A stretch of DNA of 59,973 nucleotides, taken from positions 1 through 59,973 of the forward strand of contig NZ_BRVN01000019.1 of assembly GCF_026011735.1 (NCBI RefSeq). The letters run 5' to 3'. Of this stretch, positions 27,037-35,531 are shown in pieces. The position numbers and the translations under genes were made by a program. Positions within the stretch are counted from its first letter, which is position 1; each line of letters opens with the position of its first letter. Source of the DNA: Dietzia sp. NCCP-2495. Its GTDB lineage: Bacteria > Actinomycetota > Actinomycetes > Mycobacteriales > Mycobacteriaceae. Under the pieces are notes generated by a model. It ran no database searches. It was not told the DNA's origin and was given only the letters and a program-made list of their open reading frames with translations.

Positions 27037-27549
27037 ATGAAGCTGAACGACGAACTGGAAGCCCAATTCAACGACCAGATCACCCTGGAGTTCGAATCCA
27101 GCCTGGTCTATCGGCAGTTGGCGATCGAGATGGATATGGCGGATCTGCCCGGTATGGCCTCGTGGCTGCGTCGGCAGGCCGACGAGGAGATCGTCCACGC
27201 CAACAAATTCATCGACCATCTCAACGCCCGCGGCAACCACCCGCGCATCGGTGACATCTCCACCGGCAAGCTGTCGGTCTCGCAGGACCCGGTCAAGGTC
27301 TTCACCGCGGCGCTCGAGCATGAGCAGCGCGTCTCGGAATCGGTCCGCGAGCTCTACCGTGCGTGCGCCAAGGCGGACGACATCGACTCGAACCCCCTGC
27401 TCAACTGGTTCCTCGCCGAGCAGATCGAGGAGGAGGCCACGGTCGACGAGATCCTGGGCCGCCTCGAGCACACCGGGGACGACGGCCCGGGCCTGCTCCG
27501 CCTGGACGACGAGCTCGCCGGACGCCCCAACACCGGCACCGAGGCCTGA
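27037..27549 (+). CDS. ferritin
   Basis: Predicted 170-aa ferritin-like iron-storage protein. Ferroxidase ligands are visible: E17 (ITLEFESSLVY), the E-x-x-H pair in DEEIVHANKFIDHL, and the later acidic residues in EQIEEEATVDEIL. The length and lack of a haem-ligand Met-type motif fit the non-haem ferritin class (BfrB-like) of mycobacteria. The ATG at 27037 gives the normal start MKLNDELEAQFNDQI. The gene stands alone and is followed by a perfect palindromic terminator. Confidence 0.9.
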   Translation: MKLNDELEAQFNDQITLEFESSLVYRQLAIEMDMADLPGMASWLRRQADEEIVHANKFIDHLNARGNHPRIGDISTGKLSVSQDPVKVFTAALEHEQRVSESVRELYRACAKADDIDSNPLLNWFLAEQIEEEATVDEILGRLEHTGDDGPGLLRLDDELAGRPNTGTEA

Positions 27550-27593
27550 GTTTCCCGGCCGACCCGGGCTGGCCTCGGCCGACCACCACGACT

Positions 27594-27625
27594 GTGCCCG
27601 GCCCCGCGATCGCGGGGCCGGGCAC
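27594..27625. terminator. perfect 32-bp palindrome, bidirectional terminator
   Basis: GTGCCCGGCCCCGCGA (27594-27609) is followed without a spacer by its exact reverse complement (27610-27625). It separates the ferritin gene from the convergent 47-aa ORF, which ends at 27628. Confidence 0.82.
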
Positions 27626-27627
27626 GG

Positions 27628-27771
27628 TCATGCAGGACACAGAGCCGGATGGCACATGATGCGCATAATGGGCGGCAGCCCCAGCGATCCCCGGATCATG
27701 TCGGTGAGCCAGAAGGTGAACGCCTCCCAGGGCGAACTCGGTCCGACCAGTCCTTCGGCGTACTGCGACAT
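27628..27771 (-). CDS. 47-aa peptide ORF downstream of cysQ
   Basis: ORF with a perfect AGGAGG ribosome site seven bases before its ATG (27771). It starts MSQYAEGLVGPSSPWEAFTF, then WLTDMIRGSLGLPPIMRIMC, and ends HPALCPA. It is amphipathic with two late cysteines and no signal peptide. It lies 109 bp past the cysQ stop on the same strand and ends three bases before the palindromic terminator, so it may be the last gene of a cysQ transcript. No family recognised. Confidence 0.6.
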   Translation of the reverse strand: MSQYAEGLVGPSSPWEAFTFWLTDMIRGSLGLPPIMRIMCHPALCPA

Positions 27772-27880
27772 CGTCAACCTCCTCATAGCAGCGTGAACTG
27801 ACCTCACCCTGTACATCGCGCCGACACCGCGAGGTGTGACAACGCGAGGTGCGACATCAGACCGCGAGGGCGCCGCCGCC

Positions 27881-28690
27881 TCAGACGGATGCGATGGCCG
27901 CGAGGATGTCGTCGGCCAGATCCGCACGGCAGACGACGAGGTCGGGCAGGTACGTGTCGGCGACGTTGTACTCCAACGAGTCTCCGTTGACGCGAACGGC
28001 GACGAACCCGCGGGCCAGCGCCACCCCGGCGGGCGCCGCGGAATCCCACTGGTACTGCCCTCCCGCGTGGATGTAGGCGTCGGCCTCACCGCGCACCACA
28101 GCGGCGGTCTTCGCCCCCGCCGAGCCGAGCGGGGTCAGATCACCGTCGACCGCGCGGGCGACCGCCTCCGCGAACGCCGGAGGGCGGGACGCCGAGAGAA
28201 CGATGCGCGGGCGGGAGTCGGTGCGGGGCGGGAGCAGGCCACCGCCGACCACTCCGTGGTTGCCCACCGGGTCGGCGTAGTTCTCGTCGTCGTCGACCCC
28301 CAGGACCACCCCGAGCGCGGGGAGGGACACCGCTGCGGCGGTGAGTCGTGACCGCGCCGGATCGCCGTCCCGCTCCCACAGGGCGACGTGGACGGCCCAG
28401 TCCGGGCGGTCGCCGAGACCGTACTCGCGGGTTCCGTCGACGGGGTCGATGATCCACACGCGATCGGCGTCGACGCGCGCGAGGTCGTCCTTCGACTCCT
28501 CCGACAGGACCGCGTCACGGGGACGCTCCTCCGCGAGGCGCTCGAGCAGCATGGTGTTGGCCTGCGCGTCCCCCAGATCGCCGAGCTCACGACCCGTCGG
28601 ACCCGACGCCCTCAGGTCCACGAGGAGCCGGCCGGCCTCCGCGGCGAGATCCATGGCGAGCTGCTGGTCCGGAGTGCGTATGACGGTCAT
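27881..28690 (-). CDS. cysQ: 3'(2'),5'-bisphosphate nucleotidase (inositol-monophosphatase fold)
   Basis: Predicted 269-aa Mg-dependent phosphatase. The metal/phosphate motif WIIDPVDGTREYG and the second motif QWDSAAPAGVALARGF are diagnostic of the IMPase/CysQ family, with SEESKDD supplying the preceding acidic residue. CysQ removes PAP, a by-product of PAPS use, and so belongs to sulfate assimilation. The gene is divergent from a TauE/SafE exporter whose promoter region carries the operator shared with cysD, which supports this role over inositol phosphatase. Confidence 0.9.
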   Translation of the reverse strand: MTVIRTPDQQLAMDLAAEAGRLLVDLRASGPTGRELGDLGDAQANTMLLERLAEERPRDAVLSEESKDDLARVDADRVWIIDPVDGTREYGLGDRPDWAVHVALWERDGDPARSRLTAAAVSLPALGVVLGVDDDENYADPVGNHGVVGGGLLPPRTDSRPRIVLSASRPPAFAEAVARAVDGDLTPLGSAGAKTAAVVRGEADAYIHAGGQYQWDSAAPAGVALARGFVAVRVNGDSLEYNVADTYLPDLVVCRADLADDILAAIASV

Positions 28691-28746
28691 GCCCCCAGCC
28701 TAGAAGCCCCGACCCGGCCCCGTGCCGACCCCGCCCCGAGAGTCGG

Positions 28747-28762
28747 TAGACAGATCGGTCTA
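28747..28762. promoter_or_regulatory. TAGAC-N6-GTCTA operator upstream of the TauE exporter
   Basis: TAGACAGATCGGTCTA matches the cysD-upstream site (34391-34406) at 14 of 16 positions. It lies in the 141-bp gap between divergent cysQ and the TauE gene. A further TAGACA/TGTCTA pair (28761-28766, 28781-28786) follows. The Rrf2 regulator encoded just downstream is the obvious candidate to bind. Confidence 0.65.
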
Positions 28763-28790
28763 GACAAGTCGGGTTGAGTATGTCTACTGT
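28761..28790 (+). promoter_or_regulatory. candidate promoter of the TauE exporter gene
   Basis: TAGACA (28761-28766), 18 bp, TACTGT (28785-28790). The -35 overlaps the right half of the operator, so a bound repressor would block RNA polymerase. Confidence 0.4.
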
Positions 28791-28831
28791 TTTAGTCAAC
28801 TTAATCAACTCACTAACCTGAAGAGGCTCTC

Positions 28832-29743
28832 GTGAAGACACTCATCGTGCTCGGCGTGGTCGGCGCCATCGCCCAACTCATCGACGGATCACTGGGCATG
28901 GCCTATGGCGTCACCTCCACGACGCTGCTGGTGGCGGCCGGGATCGCCCCCGCCGCGGCGTCCGCCTCCGTGCACTTCGCCGAGATCGGCACCACGCTCG
29001 CCTCCGGCGTCTCCCACCACCGACTCGGCAACGTCGACTGGAGGATCGTGCGCATCCTCGCCGTGCCGGGCGCACTCGGCGCCTTCGCCGGGGCCACGAT
29101 CCTGTCGAGCCTCCCCGCCGACGTCGCCAAGCCCGTCGTGGGCGCGATCCTGTTGGCCCTCGGCATCTATGTGCTGTACCGCTTCCTCGCACTGGGCGGA
29201 CGACGTCCCGAGTTCCGCGGACGCGTGCGCACCGGATTCCTCGTCCCCCTCGGTCTGGTCGGCGGCACACTCGACTCACTCGGCGGAGGCGGATGGGGCC
29301 CGGTCGGCACCACGTCCCTGCTCTCCTCGGGACGCGTCGAGCCGCGCAAGGTCGTGGGCTCGATCGACACCTCGGAGTTCGTCGTGGCCGTGGGCGGCTC
29401 GCTCGGCTTCCTCGTGGGACTCGGCGCGGCCGGCATCAACTGGGGCTATGCCGCGGCGCTGCTCATCGGCGGCGTGCTGGTGGCGCCGATCGCGGCGTGG
29501 CTGGTCAAGCATCTGCCGGCGCGCGTGCTCGGTACCGCCGCGGGCGGACTGATCGTGGTGACCAACACGCGGACCCTGTTGCTCTGGGCCGAGGCGCCGA
29601 CTGCGCTGGTCACGGCCATCCTGATCGGACTCGTCGTGGCGTGGATCGCCGGGATCGCCTGGGCCGTGCGCGCCGAGAAGATCGCCCGGGCCCTGGAGGA
29701 CCTCGGCGAGGACGCCGTGCAACCCGAGGTGGCGCGGGCCTGA
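28832..29743 (+). CDS. sulfite exporter TauE/SafE family permease (copy 1)
   Basis: Predicted 303-aa membrane protein with 8-9 helices in two related halves. GVVGAIAQLIDGSLGMAYGV and LVGGTLDSLGGGGWGPVGTTSLL are the paired glycine-rich repeats of TauE/SafE permeases; the second half reads SSGRVEPRKVVGSIDTSEFVVA. The GTG start has GAAGAGG upstream. It is followed by the Rrf2 gene (110 bp gap) and divergent from cysQ, so a role in sulfite, sulfate or organosulfur transport is likely. Confidence 0.88.
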   Translation: MKTLIVLGVVGAIAQLIDGSLGMAYGVTSTTLLVAAGIAPAAASASVHFAEIGTTLASGVSHHRLGNVDWRIVRILAVPGALGAFAGATILSSLPADVAKPVVGAILLALGIYVLYRFLALGGRRPEFRGRVRTGFLVPLGLVGGTLDSLGGGGWGPVGTTSLLSSGRVEPRKVVGSIDTSEFVVAVGGSLGFLVGLGAAGINWGYAAALLIGGVLVAPIAAWLVKHLPARVLGTAAGGLIVVTNTRTLLLWAEAPTALVTAILIGLVVAWIAGIAWAVRAEKIARALEDLGEDAVQPEVARA

Positions 29744-29853
29744 CCCTGTCGGTCTCGCGAGTGGCCCGGCGGTGTCGGTTCGTCCGACCTGCCGGGCCTC
29801 AGCGGCGCCGGGTCGTCCGCCGACGGCCCGGCGCCTCTGGGACACTGGTGGCC

Positions 29854-30336
29854 ATGAGGGTCACCGCCAAATCGGACTATGCGCTGCGGGCACTCGTCGA
29901 ACTCGCCGCGGCCCAGCGCGACAGCGCGGACGGCGACGCCCGCGACGCCCCGATCAGCGCGGAGGAACTGGGGCGCCTCCAGGACATCCCCCACGGCTTC
30001 CTCCAGGCGATCCTCTCGGACCTCCGCCGGTCAGGGATCGTGTCGAGTCGGCGCGGTAAGACCGGCGGCTGGTTCCTGAGCAGGGACTCCTCCGAGATCA
30101 CGGTCGCCGACGTATTGCGGGCCGTCGACGGCCCGCTGGTCAGCGTCTACGACGTTCGGCCCGAAGCGGTGGAGTACAACGACCGCGCCGACATCCTCCA
30201 GCACGTGTGGATCGCCTCCCGCGCAGCACTGCGCCGGGTAATGGACGCGGTGACCCTGGCCGACCTGGCGGAGAAATCGTTGCCGGAGGCGGTCCACGAA
30301 CTCACGCTCGATTCGGACGCGTGGGAGGCCCGCTAG
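29854..30336 (+). CDS. Rrf2-family transcriptional regulator
   Basis: Predicted 160-aa winged-helix regulator. The N-terminus MRVTAKSDYALRALVELAA is the Rrf2 signature; the recognition part reads ISAEELGRLQDIPHGFLQAILSDLRRSGIV and the wing RRGKTGGWFLSRDSSEITVADVLRAVDGPL. The protein contains no cysteine, so it is not an IscR/NsrR-type iron-sulfur sensor and is closer to CymR-like regulators of cysteine metabolism. Its place between sulfur genes and the shared palindromes at 28747 and 34390 suggest it controls this module. The ATG at 29854 lies inside a longer open frame. Confidence 0.87.
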   Translation: MRVTAKSDYALRALVELAAAQRDSADGDARDAPISAEELGRLQDIPHGFLQAILSDLRRSGIVSSRRGKTGGWFLSRDSSEITVADVLRAVDGPLVSVYDVRPEAVEYNDRADILQHVWIASRAALRRVMDAVTLADLAEKSLPEAVHELTLDSDAWEAR

Positions 30337-30555
30337 AGCGAAGCGCGACCTGACCGCCAGCGGCTTGTCGACATCACTGCGAAGCGTGATGCCACCACTG
30401 CGAGAAACCGCCGCGGAACCCGCAGTGAGGGCAACAAACCGGGCCACGGACGGCGGGCCGCGGGCCGAGCGCAGAGGACGACCGGCAGTGATCGGCGGCC
30501 GCCCGAACTCAGTTCGCGGCGGACACCGAGCTCAGTGCGCGGCGGCCGCCGGCGC

Positions 30556-31497
30556 TCAGCTCACGGCCGACTTGCCGGATGCTGGCGCTGCGCCCGGCCC
30601 CGCCGCGGCATCGCCGAGATGCACCGAGTAGCGACGGACCATGGCGGCCCAGGCGACAGGTCCACCCACGACGAGCACCACGGCGATCGCCGCGACCAGC
30701 AGCGGCGGGGCACCGAGCATCGACGCCGCGGTCACGGCCAACACGATCGTGATGCCCCGACGGATGAGCCCCTGCGGGAGTCGGCCGGCGAACCGGGATC
30801 CGACGTAGGTGCCGATCGCGCCGCCGATGAGCAGCGGGATGAGCAACGCCCAGTCGACGCCGGTCACCAGCACGTGGCCGATGGCCGCGGCGATCACCAG
30901 GGGGACCGCCTGCACGAGGTCGGTCCCGACCAGCCGCAGCGCGGACAGCGTCGGGTACAGCAGCATGATGCACATCATGATGACCGTGCCGGACCCCACG
31001 GAGGTGATGCCCACCATGAGCCCGCCGATCACCCCGACCAGCAGCGTCAGAACGGGTTTGACGGGCGGGTTGGGGTCGTTGCCGGTGCGGATCCGCCCGG
31101 ACATCTCGAAGAACGCCCGCAGGAAATAGGCGCTGGAGGCCACGATGAGGGTCGCCCCGATCGCCTTCTTGAGCATCCCCTGCACGTCCTCGGCGCCCAC
31201 GGCGTGTACCAGCCAGGCGCCGAGGTAGGCGGTCGGCACCGAGCCGATGATCAGCCAGAAGGCGATCTTGAGGTTCGGTTTGCCGTGCCTCCAGTGCACG
31301 CCCGCGCCGATGACCTTGTTGACCGCGTTGACCACGAGGTCGTTGGCCACCGCCGCGGTGGGCGGGATCCCGAAGAGGATGAGCGCGGGCGTCATCAGCG
31401 CGCCGCCGCCCATCCCCGTCAGTCCGATCACCACGCCGATCAGGGCGCTGACGACCAGCAGGCCGAGCGAGTCGTAGGTCCAGAGGGCCTCGGGCAC
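30556..31497 (-). CDS. TauE/SafE family permease (copy 2), in the cysD-cysNC operon
   Basis: Predicted 313-aa membrane protein with 8-9 helices. SALIGVVIGLTGMGGGALMTP and GVIGGLMVGITSVGSGTVIM form the two Gly-rich half repeats of the family. The GTG start lies four bases after the cysNC stop, so it is the third gene of the cysD-cysNC unit and most likely moves sulfate, sulfite or thiosulfate. Between its stop and the Rrf2 gene is a 219-bp gap in which I see no gene. Confidence 0.88.
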   Translation of the reverse strand: MPEALWTYDSLGLLVVSALIGVVIGLTGMGGGALMTPALILFGIPPTAAVANDLVVNAVNKVIGAGVHWRHGKPNLKIAFWLIIGSVPTAYLGAWLVHAVGAEDVQGMLKKAIGATLIVASSAYFLRAFFEMSGRIRTGNDPNPPVKPVLTLLVGVIGGLMVGITSVGSGTVIMMCIMLLYPTLSALRLVGTDLVQAVPLVIAAAIGHVLVTGVDWALLIPLLIGGAIGTYVGSRFAGRLPQGLIRRGITIVLAVTAASMLGAPPLLVAAIAVVLVVGGPVAWAAMVRRYSVHLGDAAAGPGAAPASGKSAVS

Positions 31498-31501
31498 GCG
31501 C

Positions 31502-33442
31502 TCAGACCCCGAGGAGGGTACTGACGATCCGCTGCGCGACCTCCTCCGCCGTCCCGTCCTCGGGACGGATGTGCAGGTCGGGGGTCAGCGGCGGCTCGTA
31601 CGGCGCGGAGACGCCCGTGAACTCGGCGATCTCACCGGAGCGCGCCTTTGCGTACAGGCCCTTGGGGTCGCGCGCCTCGCACTCGGCCAGCGGCGTGTCC
31701 ACGAACACCTCGGTGAACGGCAGGTCCGCAGCGGCGTGGACCTCGCGCGCCTTGTCGCGGTCGGCGCGCATCGGCGAGATGAGAGAACAGATGACGACGA
31801 CGCCGGCGTCGGCGAACAGTGCGGCGACCTCTGCCGTGCGCCGGATGTTCTCCGCACGGTCCTCGGCCGAGAAGCCGAGGTCGGCGTTGAGGCCGTGACG
31901 CAGGTTGTCGCCGTCGAGGATGTACGCGCTCTGCCCGGACTCGATGAGCAGGCGCTCGACCTCGGAGGCGATCGTCGACTTGCCCGAGCCCGACAGTCCG
32001 GTCAGCCACAGGGTGCGGCCCTGGCCGCGGTCGCCGCGCTGGACGGATCCGGCGTGCCAGACCACGTTGGAGCCCTTGGCGGCCGGCCCGATGATCATGC
32101 CGGCGCCGACGGTGTTGCCCGTCACCTCGTCCACCACGATGAACGCGCCGGTGTCGCGGTTGCGGCGGTACTCGTCGTACATCAGCGGCGTCTGCGTGCG
32201 CAGGCCGATGCGGCCGATCTCGTTCAGCTCGAGCTCGGTGGCCGCCTGGTCGCGGTGCAGCGTGTTGACGTCGAGCCGGTACTCGAGGCCGGTGACCACG
32301 GCCTTGGAGTCGCGGGTGGTGTGCTTGATGATGTAGCGCTTGCCTGTGGTCAGGTTCGAGTCGTCGGCGAACCAGCACACCATTGCCTCGAGCTCGGTGC
32401 CCTGGTGCGGACGGTTACCCGGCCGGGCGATCATCTCGCCGCGGACGATGTCGATCTCGTCGTTGAGGGCGATGGTCACGGCGGCGGGGGCCGCAGCCTC
32501 GTCGAGCTCCGAGCCGCCGGGGCCCCAGATCGCCTTGACGGTGGACTGCCGGCCGGACGGCATGACCACGACGTCGTCGCCCGTCTTGATGATCCCGCCG
32601 GCGATGGTGCCCGCGAACGAGCGGTGGTCCAGACCGTCGGCGCGCTGGGGCCGGATCACGTACTGGACCGGGAAGCGCACGTCGGTGAGGTTGCGGTCGG
32701 AGGCGATGTGCACGTTCTCGAGATGATCGAGGAGCGCGGGCCCCGTGTACCACGCCATCGCCTCGCTGCGCTCGACGACGTTGTCGCCCTTGAGCGCCGA
32801 GAGCGGGACGAAGGTGACGTTGTGGACCTCGAGCTTGGCGGCGAACTCGGTGAACTCGGTGCGGATGGCCTCGAAGGTGGCCTCGTCGTAGTCGACCAGA
32901 TCCATCTTGTTGACCGCCACGACCAGGCGCGGGATGCCCAGCAGGGCTGACAGGAATGCGTGACGGCGGGTCTGCTCGAGCACACCCTTGCGGGCGTCCA
33001 CGAGGATGATCGCCACGTCCGCCGTCGAGGCGCCGGTGACCATGTTGCGCGTGTACTGCACGTGCCCCGGGGTGTCGGCGATGATGAACTTGCGCTGCGG
33101 GGTCGAGAAGTAGCGGTACGCCACGTCGATCGTGATGCCCTGCTCCCGCTCGGAGCGCAGGCCGTCGGTGAGAAGCGCGAGGTCGGTGTACTCGTCGCCG
33201 CGTCCGGCGGAGGTGGCCTCGATGGAGGCGAGCTGGTCCTCGAAGATGCCCTTCGAGTCGAACAGCAGGCGGCCGATGAGCGTGGACTTGCCGTCGTCGA
33301 CCGAGCCGGCCGTGGCGATGCGCAGCAGCTGCGCGTTCTCGGACATGGTGTGGCCCTCGGGCAGCACGGCGTCCCCAGTCGTGTAGTCGGTCGCGGACGC
33401 GGAGCCGGTCACGCCGGTCTCCTCGGTGGTGGGGGTGCTCAT
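31502..33442 (-). CDS. cysN/cysC: bifunctional sulfate adenylyltransferase subunit 1 / APS kinase
   Basis: Predicted 646-aa CysN-CysC fusion. CysN, a GTPase, spans about 35-450: P-loop GSVDDGKS (46-53), DTPGHVQYTRNM, NKMDLVDYD. APS kinase begins with its own P-loop GLSGSGKST (482-490), then LDGDNLRHGLNADLGFS and FVDTPLAECEARDPKGLYAKAR. CysN drives APS synthesis with GTP; CysC phosphorylates APS to PAPS. The ATG shares one base with the cysD stop (TGATG), indicating coupling. A longer upstream frame inside cysD is not real. Confidence 0.95.
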   Translation of the reverse strand: MSTPTTEETGVTGSASATDYTTGDAVLPEGHTMSENAQLLRIATAGSVDDGKSTLIGRLLFDSKGIFEDQLASIEATSAGRGDEYTDLALLTDGLRSEREQGITIDVAYRYFSTPQRKFIIADTPGHVQYTRNMVTGASTADVAIILVDARKGVLEQTRRHAFLSALLGIPRLVVAVNKMDLVDYDEATFEAIRTEFTEFAAKLEVHNVTFVPLSALKGDNVVERSEAMAWYTGPALLDHLENVHIASDRNLTDVRFPVQYVIRPQRADGLDHRSFAGTIAGGIIKTGDDVVVMPSGRQSTVKAIWGPGGSELDEAAAPAAVTIALNDEIDIVRGEMIARPGNRPHQGTELEAMVCWFADDSNLTTGKRYIIKHTTRDSKAVVTGLEYRLDVNTLHRDQAATELELNEIGRIGLRTQTPLMYDEYRRNRDTGAFIVVDEVTGNTVGAGMIIGPAAKGSNVVWHAGSVQRGDRGQGRTLWLTGLSGSGKSTIASEVERLLIESGQSAYILDGDNLRHGLNADLGFSAEDRAENIRRTAEVAALFADAGVVVICSLISPMRADRDKAREVHAAADLPFTEVFVDTPLAECEARDPKGLYAKARSGEIAEFTGVSAPYEPPLTPDLHIRPEDGTAEEVAQRIVSTLLGV

Positions 33443-34359
33443 CAGAAGTAGCCCTCCTTCTTGCGGTCTTCCATGCCGGCCTCGGAGATGCGGTCGTCGG
33501 CGCGGGTCGCACCGCGCTCGGTGACTCGGGTCCCGGCGACCTCGGCCACCACGGCGGCGTTGTCGGCGGCGTCGGACTCCACGCACCCGGTACAGGTGGC
33601 GTCGCCGACGGTGCGGAAGCGGACCAGCTCGGTGCGGGCCTCTTCGCCCGGGAGGGTCTCTAGGAAGCGGGTGTTCGCGAGCAGCATGCCGTCGCGCTCG
33701 ATGACCTCGCGCTCGTGCGCGTAGTAGATCGGCGGCAGGTCGATGTCCTCACGCTCGATGTACTGCCAGATGTCCAGCTCGGTCCAGTTGGACAGCGGGA
33801 AGACGCGGATGTGCTCGCCCTTGCGGTGCCGACCGTTGTAGAGCTTCCACAGCTCGGGGCGCTGGGCGCGGGGGTCCCAGGCGCCGAAGGCGTCGCGGAA
33901 GGAGAAGACGCGCTCCTTGGCGCGGGCCTTCTCCTCGTCGCGGCGGGCACCGCCGAAGACCGCGTCGAAGCGGTTCTCCTGGATGCCGCGCAGCAGGGCG
34001 GTGGTCTGGAGGCGGTTGCGGCTCGTGCCGGGGCCGGTCTCCTCGATCACGCGGCCGGCGTCGATGTCGTCCTGGACGTAGGAGACGTGCAGCGTCACCC
34101 CGGTCTCGGCCACGACACGGTCGCGGTACTCGATGACCTCGTCGAAGTTGTGCCCGGTGTCGACGTGCATGAGCGGGAAGGGCATCGGCGCGGGCCAGAA
34201 GGCCTTGCGGGCGAGGTGGAACATCACCACGGAGTCCTTGCCGCCGGAGAACAGCATCCCCGGTCGTTCGAACTGCGCGGCTACCTCGCGGAAGATGTGG
34301 ACGGACTCCGCCTCGAGCGCGTCGAGGTGCGAGAGCGTCACCGCCGTCCTGGGCGTCAT
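33442..34359 (-). CDS. cysD: sulfate adenylyltransferase subunit 2
   Basis: Predicted 305-aa PP-loop adenylyltransferase that makes APS from sulfate and ATP. The PP-loop FSGGKDSVV (about 37-45), MHVDTGHNFDEVIEYRD, FDAVFGGARRDEEKARAKERVFSFRD and the C-terminal GDATCTGCVESDA are standard. A GGAGG ribosome site is upstream. The leader carries a perfect 18-bp palindrome, so transcription of cysD-cysNC-tauE is probably repressed when reduced sulfur is sufficient. Confidence 0.96.
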   Translation of the reverse strand: MTPRTAVTLSHLDALEAESVHIFREVAAQFERPGMLFSGGKDSVVMFHLARKAFWPAPMPFPLMHVDTGHNFDEVIEYRDRVVAETGVTLHVSYVQDDIDAGRVIEETGPGTSRNRLQTTALLRGIQENRFDAVFGGARRDEEKARAKERVFSFRDAFGAWDPRAQRPELWKLYNGRHRKGEHIRVFPLSNWTELDIWQYIEREDIDLPPIYYAHEREVIERDGMLLANTRFLETLPGEEARTELVRFRTVGDATCTGCVESDAADNAAVVAEVAGTRVTERGATRADDRISEAGMEDRKKEGYF

Positions 34360-34389
34360 GCGACCTCCATCGTCGTGTGGACAATCTCA

Positions 34390-34407
34390 ATAGACAGAAC
34401 TGTCTAT
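34390..34407 (-). promoter_or_regulatory. 18-bp palindromic operator upstream of cysD
   Basis: ATAGACAG-AA-CTGTCTAT is a perfect palindrome 31 bp before the cysD start. Its core TAGAC-N6-GTCTA is the motif found upstream of the TauE gene at 28747. Confidence 0.7.
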
Positions 34408-34509
34408 CAGATCGTGCTGGAACCATCGTGCGCCGCCCCCGCCCGGATTCCCGCCACCGCGAGCGGAACGACCCTGCTATCGACGGATTATCGACGTAGA
34501 GTGTCGACT

Positions 34510-35430
34510 ATGCGACACGAGCCCACCCGCCGCGCCGTGGAGGTGGCCACGGCACTCGCCGCGGCCGGGGAGCCGGTCACGACGACGAGGCTGGCCGCCT
34601 CGCTCGGGGCGAGCCGCTCGACGCTGCACGCCGTCCTCGCCGAGCTGCACGCGTGCGGCTGGGCCGACCGCGTCAGCGGCGCCGGGGGCGGATGGGTGGC
34701 GGGGCCGGTCCTGCGCGCGGTGGGGCGGAGCGTCGGCACGGAGCCCGACCTTGCCCGGATCGCCCGCCCGGCCCTGGATGAGGTCGCCGACCTGACCGGC
34801 ATCGCCGCCGCCGCGCTGCAGCTCCGCGGGGACTTCCTCGAGGTGGTCGACGTCGTCCGCGGCGGCGTGCGCACCTCGTCGTCGTCCTCCGCCATGCCCA
34901 CCGGACACACCATCCCGCTCCGGGCGCCGTTCGTGCGCGACGTCGCGGCCCGGCTTCCGGAGTCCCGCCGCGAAATGTGGCTGACGGACGGCGCGGTCCC
35001 CGCCGCCGCCCGGGCCCGGCTGGACCTCGTGATGCCACAGGTCACGCGGCGCGGCTGGTCGGTCGACCGACTCACCCCCGCCCGGCGCGAACTGCTGCGG
35101 ATGGCCGACGCGCTCGAGTCCTCCGGCGTCGGACCGCTCGTGAGGGACCGGGTCTCCGAGCTGTTCGCCGAGCTCAGCACGATCGACGTCCTGGACTCCG
35201 AACTCACCCCGGGCGCCGACCTCGCGGTATTCGCGGTGTCCGCCCCGGTGATCGGACGGGGAAACGTCGCGGTCGGTTCGATCGCGGCGACCCCCGGACG
35301 GCGGATGACCGGGCGCGCGGTGATGCGGACGACCGACGCGGTCACCGTCGCCGCCGCCGACGTCTCGGCGCGCGTGGCCGCGCTCACCACGGCGGCCCCG
35401 CCCCCGCCGGCGCGACTCCGACACGCTTGA
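34510..35430 (+). CDS. IclR-family transcriptional regulator
   Basis: Predicted 306-aa regulator. An N-terminal winged helix (RRAVEVATALAAAGEPVTTTRLAASLGASRSTLHAVLAEL) precedes an effector domain (PALDEVADLTGIAAAALQLRGDFLEVVDVVRGG) as in IclR proteins. A TAGAGT at 34497 lies nine bases before ATG with no ribosome site, so a leaderless transcript is likely. TATCGAC direct repeats at 34479 and 34490 overlap it and could be an autoregulatory site. Target unknown; the convergent aldehyde dehydrogenase is a possibility. Confidence 0.82.
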   Translation: MRHEPTRRAVEVATALAAAGEPVTTTRLAASLGASRSTLHAVLAELHACGWADRVSGAGGGWVAGPVLRAVGRSVGTEPDLARIARPALDEVADLTGIAAAALQLRGDFLEVVDVVRGGVRTSSSSSAMPTGHTIPLRAPFVRDVAARLPESRREMWLTDGAVPAAARARLDLVMPQVTRRGWSVDRLTPARRELLRMADALESSGVGPLVRDRVSELFAELSTIDVLDSELTPGADLAVFAVSAPVIGRGNVAVGSIAATPGRRMTGRAVMRTTDAVTVAAADVSARVAALTTAAPPPPARLRHA

Positions 35431-35531
35431 GAAATCACCGCCGCCGGTCCGGCGCTGACCGGCGACGGCCGCAGAGGGTGCGGCCGCCACCGAGTCGTGT
35501 CGCGGGGTGCCGCGGCCACCCGCCGTCGGCC

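Noticed and set aside
27628-27771. Ribosomal peptide (mycofactocin or lanthipeptide) precursor
   Set aside because: Two terminal cysteines look suggestive, but no modification enzyme lies nearby and the neighbours are cysQ and ferritin.
30337-30555. Terminator between Rrf2 and TauE copy 2
   Set aside because: Only a weak CACTGCG/CGCAGTG 7-bp stem with a long loop was seen.
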